Positions 27,097 through 39,600 of a stretch of DNA of 64,000 bases are shown here, piece after piece. The DNA lies in the NCBI RefSeq assembly GCF_021654285.1, contig NZ_JAKFZS010000001.1:62001-126000 (forward strand). Direction: 5' to 3'. Numbering within the stretch: position 1 is the stretch's first letter; each line of letters begins with the position of its first letter. The translations under genes were made by a program, and so were the position numbers. Source of the stretch: Pseudoalteromonas luteoviolacea (GTDB lineage: Bacteria > Pseudomonadota > Gammaproteobacteria > Enterobacterales > Alteromonadaceae). The notes under the pieces are model-generated. The model was not told the origin of the DNA. It searched no databases and was given only the letters and a program-made list of their open reading frames with translations.

Positions 27097-30000
27097 TTAT
27101 AAGGTCATTTTCTTTGCGTTTTCGGATGCATCAGAAGCAACCAATTGACTGTAGCGTTGACTGTTTCCTTGATCTGACATTGCCTGCTCAATACTCAGCG
27201 CCATTAGCTCAATGGTGGCGTTATCAAATAACTCCCGTTCATTCAACACCACGTTAAACGTTCGGTTCACATCCATAGCGAGCTTAATCACCAGCAGCGA
27301 ATGGCCGCCAAGTACAAAAAAGTTATCCGCGCGACCTATTTGATCTGGCTCTACTTCCAGCAATCTTGCCCAAGTTGCCACCAAGACAGTTTCAACTTCA
27401 CCTTTTGGTGGTTCATAGTCATTTGACGAAGAGAAAGTATCTGGTTTTGGTAATGACAATTTGTCTACTTTCCCATTTGGCGTCAAAGGAAAAGCCTCAA
27501 GCACAATAATATTTGTGGGCACCATATAATCCGGTACATATGCCTTTAAAAACATCTGTAATTCACGTTGCAACGTTTCTGGGCGAAGCGGTTTCTCCCC
27601 GTCCGTTGTCACATAAGCGACCAACTGCTTATTTGAAGAGCTATTGCCAACAATAGTCACAATGCACTTTTTCACTTTCGCATGTGAAGATAGATGAGAT
27701 TCAATTTCCCCTAACTCAATACGGTAGCCTCGCAATTTAATTTGCTCATCACTGCGACCAATAAAGTCTAAACTGCCATCGCGACGCCAGCGCACAAAAT
27801 CTCCGGTGCGATACAGTGCAGGTAAATGAGATGTTCCCGACAAAAATTTATGATTTGTCAGCTCTTCTCGATTCAAATACCCCTGTGCCAACCCATGACC
27901 ACCAATATAAAGTTCACCCGCGACACCTTCAGGACATAAACGTTGTTGACTATCGAGCACATAACAACAAGTATTTGCCAAAGGTACGCCTATCTCAGGC
28001 GTTCTTCTAATTGGCGAAGTAAACTCAGCCCAAGTTGAATAAGTGGTTGCTTCAGTCGGGCCATACAAATTAACCACTTTGCTGTCAATACAGGTTTCCA
28101 ACATCCCATTCACTAATGACGCACTCAAAGGCTCCCCAGCCACATTAAAGACCCGTGTCGATGAAGGTATACGATTTAATTCAAGTAAAGTTTCAATACC
28201 TGAGGGGACCGTATTAATTAGCGTAGGCCGTATTTGATCGTCTTTTGCCAGAGATAAAATATCATCTACCAGTAAAATCGTCGTCCCACTGGTTAAAGGA
28301 AGAAAGAGTTCGAAAATCGACAAATCAAAGTTGATTGACGTACTCGCCAGTACCCGAGATAACTCCTCTGATGAATAAAAGTCTCTTGCCCAATCCAACA
28401 TAGACGATGCGTTAGCATGGGTTAGAGGAACGCCTTTAGGCTGTCCAGTAGATCCGGATGTATAAATTAAATACCCTGTATGTTCTGGCTTCACTCTGTC
28501 TTGCGCGACATTGTGAATAGGCTGTTTATCAAACCATGATGGCGTATTCAGCTCGAATACCTGCAATGTTGCATCAAGTGTCAAACCTGCTGATTTTTCT
28601 CTCACAATCAAGGCCGATGCATTGGCATCTTGCATCATAAAGTGTAGTCTTTGCGGAGGATAGGCAGGGTCCAGAGGCAAATACGCAGCCCCAACTTTCA
28701 ATACTGCCAATATGGACGCAACCATATCAATATTTCTGGGCAGTGAAATCCCGACAATATCGCCAGGTCCAACACCTTGTGCGACTAATCCATGGGCCAA
28801 TTGATTAGCGCGATTATTTAAAGCTTCATAACTTGCCAAATTATCGCCGTGTATAACCGCAACTTGCTTCGGTTCAATAAGTGCAAATCGCTCAAATGCT
28901 GTATGCAGACATTCTGGCTGAGCAGACGCAATTTTGCTGTGATTTCCCCAGCTTAACAGTGACTTTTCTGCAGCCTCTGATAGCAAAGAAATATCATCGA
29001 TTTTAACATGATTGTTTACCAAAACTGCTTGTAAAAGCTGCTGGAAGTAATGATCATAGCGCTCAATCGTCGAACCACTGAAAAGATCTTTTGCGTACTC
29101 CCAATTAAGTGTTATGTCACTTCCCGAGCAGCCCACGGTAAGTGTCAGGTCATACTTAGCAATAACCTCTTGCGTACTTATGCCCGAGGCATCGAGTGCT
29201 GTTATTGCGGAGGTCTCACCGCTAGTAACTTCAGCATTCATTAATACTTGAAACAACGGCGTATGGCTGGCGGAACGAGGCGGGTTAAGCTTATCCACTA
29301 GTAACTCAAAAGGCACTTGCTGATGCTTGTAAGCATCGAGCAAATAATCTTTGCACTGGGTTAGATGCGACAGGAATGATACGTCGCCATTTACCTGCGC
29401 TCTGATCACCAGGTTATTGATAAAGCACCCAACCATGTTTTTAAGCTGTTCATTATCGCGGTTGGCGACAGGGCAACCTATAACTACATCAGACTCTCCA
29501 GACATACGATAAAGCAGCGCCGAAAACGCAGCTTGCAAAAACATAAACTCTGTCATGCCTTGGGCAGTTGCAAATGCTTTAATCTTTTTAGACGTATCCG
29601 CGCTAAGCGTTGACGTAACCACACCGCCTCGGTAACTCGGTTGCGCAGGTCTACTTGTGTCAAGCGGCAAATTATGGGTCACGGGGATACCTGCTAGCCT
29701 CGCTTGCCAAAAAGACACACTGTCAGCCAAACTACTTTGTGTGATCTCTTGCCTTTGCCAAAAAGAAAAATCTCGATAAGTAACTTCAGATGCGGTGGAA
29801 TCGAGCTCACACTCACTATCTAAATACAGTTGTACCAGCTCTTTTGATAGTATGTTCATTGACCAACCATCTGCAGCTATATGATGCAAGGTCATAATCA
29901 CAACTGTTTGATCATTATCGCAACTTGCCACAAGGACGCGAATAGGCAAGTCTTCTGTCAGGTTAAATGGTGTATGCAGTTCTTGCTGATATAACGCATC

Positions 30001-33000
30001 TATCTGTGCTTGAGGATCATGTCCTCCGATTTGAATATAGGAAATCGGTACTTGTGCCTGCTTCAGTATATGCTGAGTTACATCTCCTTTATCATCTTTT
30101 TTATAGATGGTTCTTAAAATGCTATGGCGCTGTGAAATCATCTGTACAGCACTTTCCAGCCTTACTGTATCCACTCTATTAGATAAACACATCGCATACG
30201 GCATATTGTACTGGGTATTCTGCGGATCAAGATGATTGATAAGCCATAACCTTTGCTGACTGTATGACAAAGGAGCGGCGATCTGCTCATCTACCGTGGT
30301 TATCAATGTGCTCTTGTCGTTGTCCAGTTCATCAATCCGTACAGCGATTTTTCGGATCGTCTGATATTCAAAAAGATCACTCACCGATAACTGAACAGAA
30401 AAAGCCTGATTCATTTTCATGATTAAGCTAATGGCTTTTAGTGAATGCCCACCGTTTTCGAAGAAGCTATCATCAATACCAAAATGCTTTTGGCCCAATG
30501 CTTCAGCCCATAATTCAAATAACAACTCTTCTTGTGCATTTCTAGGTTGCTCAATTACAACCTGTTCCTGTGAACTACGATGCTCAATAGATAATAATGC
30601 GCGGCGATTCACCTTACCACTGTAGGTCAATGGTATATCGTCGATCAGGTTCAGCATATCTGGTCGCATATAGTCGGGTAAATGTTGGCTCAGTGTCTTG
30701 CGCAACTCTGACAAGAGCTCAGGCTGAGCTGCAGCAACAACAAATGCGCTGATTGATTGCTGTTGCTCATCAGCAACCACAACGGCTTTATCAACCGAAG
30801 GGTGTGACATTAAAACATTTTCAATCGCCCCCAGTTCTATGCGTAACCCCCGAACTTTAACCTGATGATCAATTCGACCTAAAAACTCAATTTCACCATT
30901 TTTACGGCGGCGAACAAGATCTCCAGTCTTATAAAGACGCTCACTACTGCTTTCGCTGATCGGGTTTTTAATAAATCGCTCTGCAGTTAGTTCAGGCTGA
31001 TTACAATAACCATGGGCGAGCCCCACACCGCCAATATATAGCTCGCCGGCGACCCCCAAAGGCACCAGTTCTAAGTTTGAATTTAGAATGTGTAGTTCCG
31101 TATTATCAATTGGATACCCAATAGGCACCGAGGACAAATCGGTTTCATTCTCACAATACCAGTAGCTCACATCTATGCTTGCTTCGGTTGGGCCGTACAA
31201 ATTGTGCAGTTTTGCACGAGTGCCTGTACCTTGGAATCTATGCATTGTACTTAGCGACAACGCTTCACCACTGCAAATGACATGCTTTACACTGTCACAA
31301 CTTTGCCAATTTTGACTTTGCAACAAATGCTCTAGCATCGAGGGCACAAAATGCAACACTGTCACTTTGTGACTCTTTATTGCACCAACAACGTAAGCGG
31401 GATCTTTATGCCCATTTGGTTTTGCCATGACCAGCTTGGCACCAGTGACCAAAGGCCAGAAGAACTCCCATACTGACACATCAAAATTAAAAGGGGTCTT
31501 TTGTAAAATGACATCACTGTGTGTCAAATTGAAGGTCTCTTGCATCCAGTGAACGCGATTGACTAGCCCCTGATGACCACATACAACGCCCTTAGGTTTC
31601 CCTGTGGAACCTGACGTGTAAATTACGTATGCAGGGCTGAGGTGAGATGTACCGCGAGACGCATTGTTGTCTTGGCTCTTCTGTAAGATGTCGTGCGAAC
31701 ATACATCAACAAAATGCTGTGGCGCGTGCTTATTTGATTCTACAATCGCAGTCGTTGACAGGATAAGCTCCAGCTGCGTGTCACTCACTATGTAAGTCAT
31801 TTGCGCTTCGGGCAACTGCGGGTCAAGCGGTACATATGCTGCCCCAGCTTTCATACAAGCTAAAATGCTCACAACCATCTCAACACAGCGATCCATCATG
31901 ATCCCAATACACCTGCCATCATGACTACCCAAAGATTGAATATGTGTCGCCAGCCCATTTGCTCTGGCGTTCAACTGCTGGTATGTCAGAGCTGACTCTT
32001 CAGACACCACGGCCATCGCTTCAGGAGTCAGCGCAACTTGCTTTTCAAACCAATCAATGATGGTGATATTGTCTGGATAGGGCTGCGTCGTATCATTACA
32101 TTCTTTAAGTAGATACTGACGTTCCTGCTCAGATAAAAATGAAATATCTGAGACCAATTGCTGTGGATTGCGAGCAAATGCGCTCAGTACTGTTTCGAAG
32201 TGCTCAGAGAATCGCTCAATTGTTGCTGTTTCAAATAAATCTTCTGCGAAACACCAAGTAAGCACAGCCCCTTCAGCCTGCTCTGCAAAAATCAAGTTTA
32301 GGTCAAACAAAGCTGCTGGTGCATCTTGCTCTACAGGCAATATTTGCATGTCACCCAAAGATAAATCTCCGGCTGCATAATTTTGCATCACTAACATAAC
32401 TTGAAACAGCGGACTATGACTTAAACTCCGCTGCGGTTGAAGTTCATCAACTAAACGCTCAAATGGCAGTTGCTGGTGCTCATATGCCCCCAAAAGTCTT
32501 CGTTTGCTTTGTTGTACAAGCTCAGCACATGTTGGATTGTCAGACAAATCTGAACGCAGCACTAAGGTATTGACAAAACACCCGATCAATTGCTCGAGTT
32601 CAGACTGCTCTCGATTCGACACCGGCGTGCCAATCACAATGTCTTTATCACCTGAATAAATACTAATGAAAGCCGAAAAAGCAGCGTGCAGTGCCATAAA
32701 TAGAGTCGCGTCTTCTCGATTGGCAAGTTGCTTCAATTGGCCAAGTAACTCAGAGTCGATAGAGGTCATTACTCTGCCGCCATTGTAAGTAGGCTGAGTC
32801 GGCCTTGGAAAATCGGTAGGCAAATTATGAAGTTGAGGCATACCAGCTAACTCAGCTTTCCAATAATTCAGCAGATGTTCCAATGAGCTCCCTGATAATA
32901 TCTTTCTTTGCCAACATGCAAAGTCACCATACTGCACAGGTAAAGCTTCCAATTGTCCTTGTTCGCCTCGCGCAAGTGCACCGTATAATGCGGTCAATTC

Positions 33001-33654
33001 GTTGGTAAGGATGCCCATAGACCAACCGTCAGAAGCAATATGATGCATGGTCACAATCAACACATGCATTTGCTCATGAAGCTTAATCAACTCTGCACGT
33101 AACATCAGGTCATTTGCGAGCGAAAAAGGTTTTTGTGACTGATACGCAATGCGTTCAGCCACGCGTGTACTCTGCTCTGACTCTGTTAAATTAACTAGAT
33201 CCGTCAATGATAAAGTTAACTCAACGTCCTGCTTAACACACTGAAGCGGCTCACCATTATTACCAAGCGTATAATGAGTACGAATGATCTCGTGACGCTC
33301 AACAATCATACTCAAAGCTTTGTGTAATATCTCCTGATCCAGCTCACCGACAAGTTTTAGCGCATTTGGAATGTTGTACTTATATGTGCCTGGCTCTATT
33401 TGATCTATTAGCCACATTCGCTGTTGAGCAAACGAGCAAGGCAGCTCATCACGCGCACCTGATAGGGCAACCAACGCCTCACCTTCATCATTATTAAGCA
33501 GTAGAGAGATGATTTCAGGCTTAAATCGCACTATCTCATTTCTTAAATCGCTATCAAGCGCTGTTTTAGTCGCTTTGAATGCCAGCTGGCCATCCTTTAA
33601 ATAAAGATGGACCCCCGACTCTTTAGCTCTTAGCAATGTCGCAACTGCACTCAC
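27097..33654 (-). CDS. NRPS4: TubC-C-A(Ser)-PCP-C-A(Ala)-PCP
   Basis: A 2185-residue bimodular NRPS. It starts with GTG at 33654, overlapping the NRPS3 stop by four bases (GTGA); no ATG fits because the TubC docking domain begins within five residues. Order: TubC (1-50, basic), C1 (68-490, HHIASDG), A1 (515-1015, code D-V-W-H-I-S-L-I-D-K, serine), PCP1 (ENGGHSLKAI), C2 (1120-1545, HHIAADG), A2 (1570-2060, code D-L-F-N-N-A-L-T-Y-K, an exact match to a known alanine code), PCP2 (VLGGHSLLVI). Both C domains are LCL type. The C-terminal tail ends SENAKKMTL, basic, and resembles the NRPS0 tail KKKSMTI; both feed proteins with acidic TubC domains. C1 must accept a polyketide-extended chain from the NRPS3 ACP. 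Confidence 0.95.
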   Translation of the reverse strand: MSAVATLLRAKESGVHLYLKDGQLAFKATKTALDSDLRNEIVRFKPEIISLLLNNDEGEALVALSGARDELPCSFAQQRMWLIDQIEPGTYKYNIPNALKLVGELDQEILHKALSMIVERHEIIRTHYTLGNNGEPLQCVKQDVELTLSLTDLVNLTESEQSTRVAERIAYQSQKPFSLANDLMLRAELIKLHEQMHVLIVTMHHIASDGWSMGILTNELTALYGALARGEQGQLEALPVQYGDFACWQRKILSGSSLEHLLNYWKAELAGMPQLHNLPTDFPRPTQPTYNGGRVMTSIDSELLGQLKQLANREDATLFMALHAAFSAFISIYSGDKDIVIGTPVSNREQSELEQLIGCFVNTLVLRSDLSDNPTCAELVQQSKRRLLGAYEHQQLPFERLVDELQPQRSLSHSPLFQVMLVMQNYAAGDLSLGDMQILPVEQDAPAALFDLNLIFAEQAEGAVLTWCFAEDLFETATIERFSEHFETVLSAFARNPQQLVSDISFLSEQERQYLLKECNDTTQPYPDNITIIDWFEKQVALTPEAMAVVSEESALTYQQLNARANGLATHIQSLGSHDGRCIGIMMDRCVEMVVSILACMKAGAAYVPLDPQLPEAQMTYIVSDTQLELILSTTAIVESNKHAPQHFVDVCSHDILQKSQDNNASRGTSHLSPAYVIYTSGSTGKPKGVVCGHQGLVNRVHWMQETFNLTHSDVILQKTPFNFDVSVWEFFWPLVTGAKLVMAKPNGHKDPAYVVGAIKSHKVTVLHFVPSMLEHLLQSQNWQSCDSVKHVICSGEALSLSTMHRFQGTGTRAKLHNLYGPTEASIDVSYWYCENETDLSSVPIGYPIDNTELHILNSNLELVPLGVAGELYIGGVGLAHGYCNQPELTAERFIKNPISESSSERLYKTGDLVRRRKNGEIEFLGRIDHQVKVRGLRIELGAIENVLMSHPSVDKAVVVADEQQQSISAFVVAAAQPELLSELRKTLSQHLPDYMRPDMLNLIDDIPLTYSGKVNRRALLSIEHRSSQEQVVIEQPRNAQEELLFELWAEALGQKHFGIDDSFFENGGHSLKAISLIMKMNQAFSVQLSVSDLFEYQTIRKIAVRIDELDNDKSTLITTVDEQIAAPLSYSQQRLWLINHLDPQNTQYNMPYAMCLSNRVDTVRLESAVQMISQRHSILRTIYKKDDKGDVTQHILKQAQVPISYIQIGGHDPQAQIDALYQQELHTPFNLTEDLPIRVLVASCDNDQTVVIMTLHHIAADGWSMNILSKELVQLYLDSECELDSTASEVTYRDFSFWQRQEITQSSLADSVSFWQARLAGIPVTHNLPLDTSRPAQPSYRGGVVTSTLSADTSKKIKAFATAQGMTEFMFLQAAFSALLYRMSGESDVVIGCPVANRDNEQLKNMVGCFINNLVIRAQVNGDVSFLSHLTQCKDYLLDAYKHQQVPFELLVDKLNPPRSASHTPLFQVLMNAEVTSGETSAITALDASGISTQEVIAKYDLTLTVGCSGSDITLNWEYAKDLFSGSTIERYDHYFQQLLQAVLVNNHVKIDDISLLSEAAEKSLLSWGNHSKIASAQPECLHTAFERFALIEPKQVAVIHGDNLASYEALNNRANQLAHGLVAQGVGPGDIVGISLPRNIDMVASILAVLKVGAAYLPLDPAYPPQRLHFMMQDANASALIVREKSAGLTLDATLQVFELNTPSWFDKQPIHNVAQDRVKPEHTGYLIYTSGSTGQPKGVPLTHANASSMLDWARDFYSSEELSRVLASTSINFDLSIFELFLPLTSGTTILLVDDILSLAKDDQIRPTLINTVPSGIETLLELNRIPSSTRVFNVAGEPLSASLVNGMLETCIDSKVVNLYGPTEATTYSTWAEFTSPIRRTPEIGVPLANTCCYVLDSQQRLCPEGVAGELYIGGHGLAQGYLNREELTNHKFLSGTSHLPALYRTGDFVRWRRDGSLDFIGRSDEQIKLRGYRIELGEIESHLSSHAKVKKCIVTIVGNSSSNKQLVAYVTTDGEKPLRPETLQRELQMFLKAYVPDYMVPTNIIVLEAFPLTPNGKVDKLSLPKPDTFSSSNDYEPPKGEVETVLVATWARLLEVEPDQIGRADNFFVLGGHSLLVIKLAMDVNRTFNVVLNERELFDNATIELMALSIEQAMSDQGNSQRYSQLVASDASENAKKMTL

Positions 33655-36600
33655 AGTAACCCCTCCTCAACAACTTCGCCTTCAACTTCTTCTCTGCTCT
33701 CACGCAACTCAACTAAGTGGTGAATAGTGGCTGCAATGCCTGCAACAGTGGCGTTGTCATAAGCGGTTTTAATCGGGATCTTGATCTGCCAATATTGATT
33801 GATCTCACTTAATAATTTCACCAATAACAACGAGTCCCCACCCATTTCGAAAAAGTTATCATGGATACCAATATCATTCAGGCCAATAAGTCGCTGACAG
33901 ATCCCCACCACCTGTGCCTGTACATCACCCATAACCTCTACAGGGGCAATGCTCGGCGCAGCCGATTCTAATTCACTTTCAATATTCGACTCTGTATACA
34001 CAACCTGCTCCGGTTGCAAACGCTCTAAACTAACCACCGTTTGTATAGCTGGTCGATTGAGTAAGCGATTGAAAATATCTATCCCTTCAGCATTACTCAG
34101 CGACGAGCGCAATTGTTGTGCAGCAATTTCTTCTCCATGCTCTTGCGAAAATGCTCGCCACGCCATCCCTTGTTCCGCCCATGCATACCAATCGATAGAC
34201 ATAACTCGCATTGAAGACTGCTCGACACAAGCAAATGCAAGCGCATCTTGATAGGCATTTGCTGCACAGTAATCATATTGTCCCGCTGTCGTTTTAATCG
34301 CAGATAAGGAAGAACAGAATAACAAGAATGCTGGCACACTAGGTTGCTGATTCAGCATCTTAACCAGTAATTGAGAGCCCTGTACTTTTGCACGTATTAC
34401 CGTATCAAGATCCTCTTTGTTCTTTAATGCCAACATCCCACCGCCAGCTACTCCCGCAGCATGCACAACACCATTCATGGTGACACCTTGCGCCTCTAAC
34501 TTTGCAAACAAGGATGACATCTGGGCCTCGCAAGCCACATCAGTCTGAAACACTTTTACCGTTGCGCCCGCTTGTTCCATCTTAAGGATGGCCTGTACTT
34601 GCTGGCTGGTCTCATCATCCGCACCAAATTGCATGATCCATCTGTGCCAATGCGGTCTAGCAATGAGCTCTTTTCGTGACAATAATATAATTGTTCCTTG
34701 AGTTTGCTCCGCTAAAGATTGTGCAATCTGTAATCCAACCCCACCTAATCCACCAGTAACTAAATACGTACCACCTTGGACCAATATTGACGGCGTATCT
34801 TGCGGTGACGGCATATCTACATTTTGGTAGCTTCTCGTCCAGACACAACTGTCAGACAAGATGCAAGGGCCTGAAAGCTCTGGCACACTGATCTGCTCAA
34901 TCAGTTGACTCATTTCAGCCTTGCTGTAACTGAATCGCTGACCTAAATCCAGATGACGACATGTGATAAAATCAAACTCCTGCTCAACAACCTCGCCCAA
35001 AGCCGTGAGCATTGTTCTTTCAGGGTAAACGCTATCACCCGCTCTTAGATAATGTGCTTGTTGTGAGACCAATATTAATTTTAGCGGTTGATTTAAGTGC
35101 ACTTCATCCAAAGCTTGCGCTAAATACATCAAGCTATATAAATTATCATTAAGTCTTGTAGGATCATCCTCTGATTCTCCTGTGCTACTGAGGTTCAGCG
35201 CATGAATGATATAAGCAGGCATCACCCCTTTTGCAATTAATTCTTCAAGTGCAGCCTGATAAGAATGTTTGTCTTCAGAAGAGAAGGTTAATGTATCTGC
35301 ACAAGACTCCCCACCTTCTTTCATCACTATGATATCGGTGCGATCTGCTAAACAATTGGCAAATCGATTACCTTCCTCATCATTTTTAACAATAACAAGG
35401 CAACACTCATTCCCCTGCAACTCGAGTGTGGCTTTTTCAACCTCAAATGCAGCCTGAGCCATTTCACTTTGTGCGTGCCAAACTGGTTGATACAACCAGC
35501 TATCTACAATCCTTCTGGCATTTGTCACACCTGACGCATCTGCGGCCGCTACCACTTGATTCACTTGTCCCAACCAATGGCGATTGCGCTCAAAAGGCTG
35601 TGCAGGGACGCTGTGTTTTTGCAGTTTGCGATGCGCCTGTAATGACTGCCAGTCTATTGCCACGCCGTGTTGCCATAGAGACGCAAGCGCATTAAGCCAA
35701 ACCTTAGAACTCTTAGGCTCATTCCTTCCGCCTAAGCAACTAATAACTCGATGACGGTCAATACCGCTTTGCACTAACATGTTACTTAAAGTGCGCCCAG
35801 GACCTACTTCGATAAATAACCTTTGCGGTATCTCAGACAGGGCTTGAATACCATTGGCGAATTCAACCGTATCACGAAGATGATTTACCCAGTAATCTGC
35901 GGTTGTCACTCTTTCATCTGCCAGTTTACCATCTAAATTAGAATAAAACGCACGCGTGGGTACACGCAGATCTACCTTAGAAACTACCGCTTTAAATGCG
36001 TCGAGCGCAGGGGTCATCATTGATGAGTGAAATGCATGTGATGTCCGCAATATAACCGTGCTTATTGATTGCGTTTCCAATATCGAATTTAGCTTAGCAA
36101 TATGCTGTGACGATCCTGACGCCACACATTGTTGCGGCGAATTCACCGCGGCAAGATCACAGTGGTTTTGTGCAATCAAATCACGGACCTCTTCCACTGG
36201 TGCACTGATAGATAACATGCCACCAGACGCCATAGATTGCATTAGTCGCCCTCGCTCACTCACTAAGTGCAGCGCTTCTTCCAGTGTAAATACACCTGAC
36301 AAGCATGCACAAACGTACTCGCCTATACTATGTCCAATCATTGCATCAGGTTCAACGCCTAGTTCTATCAATGATTTAGCCAATGCATATTCAAAAGAGA
36401 ATAATAACGGTTGAGTCAATGAGGTCTCTGATAATGAAGCTGCATCTTCTCCCTCTGCAAGGGCTGTTAGAATATTGATAGATTTCTTTTCTTCTAGCCA
36501 GTCAGCACATTGCTGGAAATGCATTTTAAAACTGGGGACTGTTTCATAAAGCGCAGCACCCATACCTTGATATTGGCTACCTTGGCCTGGGAACATAAAT

Positions 36601-39600
36601 ACCAATGGCGGCAGTGATACCCCATCATCGACTTCATGAACACCACTAGAGAGAAGCTGTGGATCCAGAGCATCCCAGTCTGACGCCACCAAACTACTGC
36701 GATAACGGCCATGTTTTCTGCCAGTTTGCAGTACATTAGCAAGCTCCGCTAATGACACATCAGGTTTTTCTGCGGCCATGTTTGCTATCAACTGTTTATA
36801 GCCTTTTAATGACTCAGCTGAATTGGCTGAAACTAATAGCAACTCATTGTCATGCTTATCTTTACTGCTTTCATTTAAGGGAGCTTCCTCTAGTACAACA
36901 TGAACATTTGTTCCACCGATACCGAATGAGCTAACACCGGCACGACGTTTTTCTTGTTCATCTGACCAAGGTTTTCTATCTTGATTCACATAAAATGGCC
37001 CATCTGCAAAATTTACATTCGGATTAGGCGCATTGAAGTGCAGCATGGGTAATAATGTCTTATGGCGCAGCATCAACGTAGTTTTGATCAGTCCAGCAAC
37101 GCCTGCGGCAGCATCCAAGTGACCAATATTAGGTTTTAATGCGCCTACTGCACAACTGTCTCCCTTATCGACATCAGAAAATGCGCGATTTAAAGCAGAA
37201 ATTTCAACTGAATCACCTAGGCTGGTTCCCGTGCCATGCGTTTCGATGTAACCAATGCTGTCTGCTGACACCTGTGCATCCGCAAGCGCCGCTCGGATCA
37301 CTTTTGCCTGCCCTTTAACACTTGGTGCTGTGAATCCAACTTTATCATTGCCATCGTTGTTTATTGCAGAGCCTTTAATAACGGCATAAATTTGATCACA
37401 GTCTGCCTTTGCATCCTCCAATCGTTTAAGCACAACAATACCTGCACCACTGCCGGCTCTTGTGCCATTGGCTGACTCATCAAAAGTACGGCACCGACCA
37501 TCCAAGGAGCGTATTCCGCCTTCCTCATGCATTAAACCTTCCGGACCATACAAAGCAATAGAAGAGCCACCTGCTAATGCTATTTGGCTATCCCCCTCAC
37601 GTAGGCTGCGACATGCCATATGAACAGAAGTAAGCGATGAAGAGCATGCCGTATTGATACTCAATGCCGGGCCTTGCAGATTGAGCTTATGGGCAATTCG
37701 AGTCGCGGCATAGTCTTTACTGTTTGCTAACTGTAAAGCCATTTCACCAACCTCTTCTAATAAATGAGGGTTGCTGATAAGTCGTTCTATTAAATAACGG
37801 CTCTCACTCACACTCGCAAATAAACCAATTTTGTTAGCCTGCGCAGGCTGACCATAACCGGCATCATCAAGCGCTCGCTGAACACACTCAAACAGCAATC
37901 GTTGCTGTGGATCGAGCAACTGTGCTTCTTTGGGTGTAAATCCAAAGAAGGCAGCGTCAAACATATCGACATCATCTAATAATACGCCTGACTTTACATA
38001 ATTCGGATCTTTTAATACCTGCTCACTGATACCCGCAGCTTTAAGCTGCTCATCTGTAAAATCTATTATCGATTCATGACCTTTTAACAAATTGGTCCAA
38101 AACTCTTCGGGACTATTCGCATCTGGAAAACGACATGCCATGCCAATAATAGCGATATCATGTGCTGCACTGTCTTTAGCGACCAACACTTCATCCTCAA
38201 CTGGCACCTGCTGTTTCGACAAATAACTTGCCAAATCTCTAATCGTTGGATAACCAAACAAATCTGCAATATTTATTTCTATCTCAAGCTCTGTGGCTAA
38301 TTGGGATTGTATCCTCATCATATCGATTGAAGTACCGCCGATATCGAAGAAATGTTCATTAATACCAATATCGGCAACTCCAATGACATCTCGCCAAATC
38401 TGACATATCTTTGCTTCCAACTCAAAGCGAGGAGGCATTTTTTGTGTATGACCGCCAGTGCTATTATTAAATAACGCCAGCAGCGCACTTCTGTCTCTCT
38501 TACCATTATTTGAGATTGGCAACGAGTCTACTTCAACAAACTGGCTCGGGCACATGTAATCAGGCAGTTGCTGCTTTACAAAATGACGCAGAGCACTCAA
38601 TTCCAACGATGATTTTGTTTTCAGCAAACAAAATAGCCTTTGTTGTTCAACAAACACGGCAACATCATCAACATCGGGGTATTCCCTAATCACCCCTTCC
38701 ACCTCAAGTAAATTAACTCGGTTTCCTCGAACTTTAACTTGGTCGTCAACCCTGCCAGTATAAATTAGCTGACCATCACTAGACCAATACGCTAAATCTC
38801 CAGATTTGTACATCACCTGACATGAAGATAATCTTTCAGGCGTACTAACAAAAGCAGCTCCTGTCAGCGCCTCATTATTCAAATATCCTCTGGCTAAGTA
38901 ATCTGATGCAATGTAAAGCTCCCCTGGCACACCAATGGCTGTAGGGTTCATGTTTTGATCTAAAACCAATAAATGTGCAAAGCCAGGTGATCGCCCGATA
39001 GGCGTATAGGCGTGATCAGAAGGGGCCGTTATCTCATAAACACTTGACCAAACCGTTGCTTCAGTTGGGCCGTATTCATTATAAAGTCGACTCTGTTGCC
39101 CCTGCAATGAGAAATGCAAGTTAACAACATCATTAGCCACCGCCTCTCCCGCTAGAATAACCGTTTGCAAAGACGATGTACGCTGTTTGCTCCAGTTACG
39201 CGCTGATAGCATCTCTTTATACAATGTGGGTACACATAATATCGCTTGCGTTTGGCTCTGAGAGAGAATATCTAAGAGTTTGACTGGATCCTGAACTTGT
39301 TCGACAGTCGGCAAAACCAAGCAGCCGCCTGTTGTTAATGTTCCCCAAATGCCTGCCATAGAGCTATCAAACGAGAATGGGCTAACCATCATGAATCGAC
39401 GTGGTTTATCTCCATAATATTGCTCACGAGCATAGGTAGACATCGCCAACGCTCTATGTTCGACCATAACACCTTTAGGTTTGCCTGATGAGCCTGATGT
39501 ATAAATGACATAGGCGAGCTGAGTAGCTGTTGCGCAATCAGCCACTTGACCAATAGTACTGTCAAAATCAATTTCTCTTAAATCAATCCTTGGCGTATCT

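Noticed and set aside
36058-36414. Open frames on the plus strand opposite the NRPS genes (also 5569-5916, 20294-20701 and others)
   Set aside because: They are antisense or shifted shadows of conserved domains, with no ribosome binding sites or recognisable protein features.
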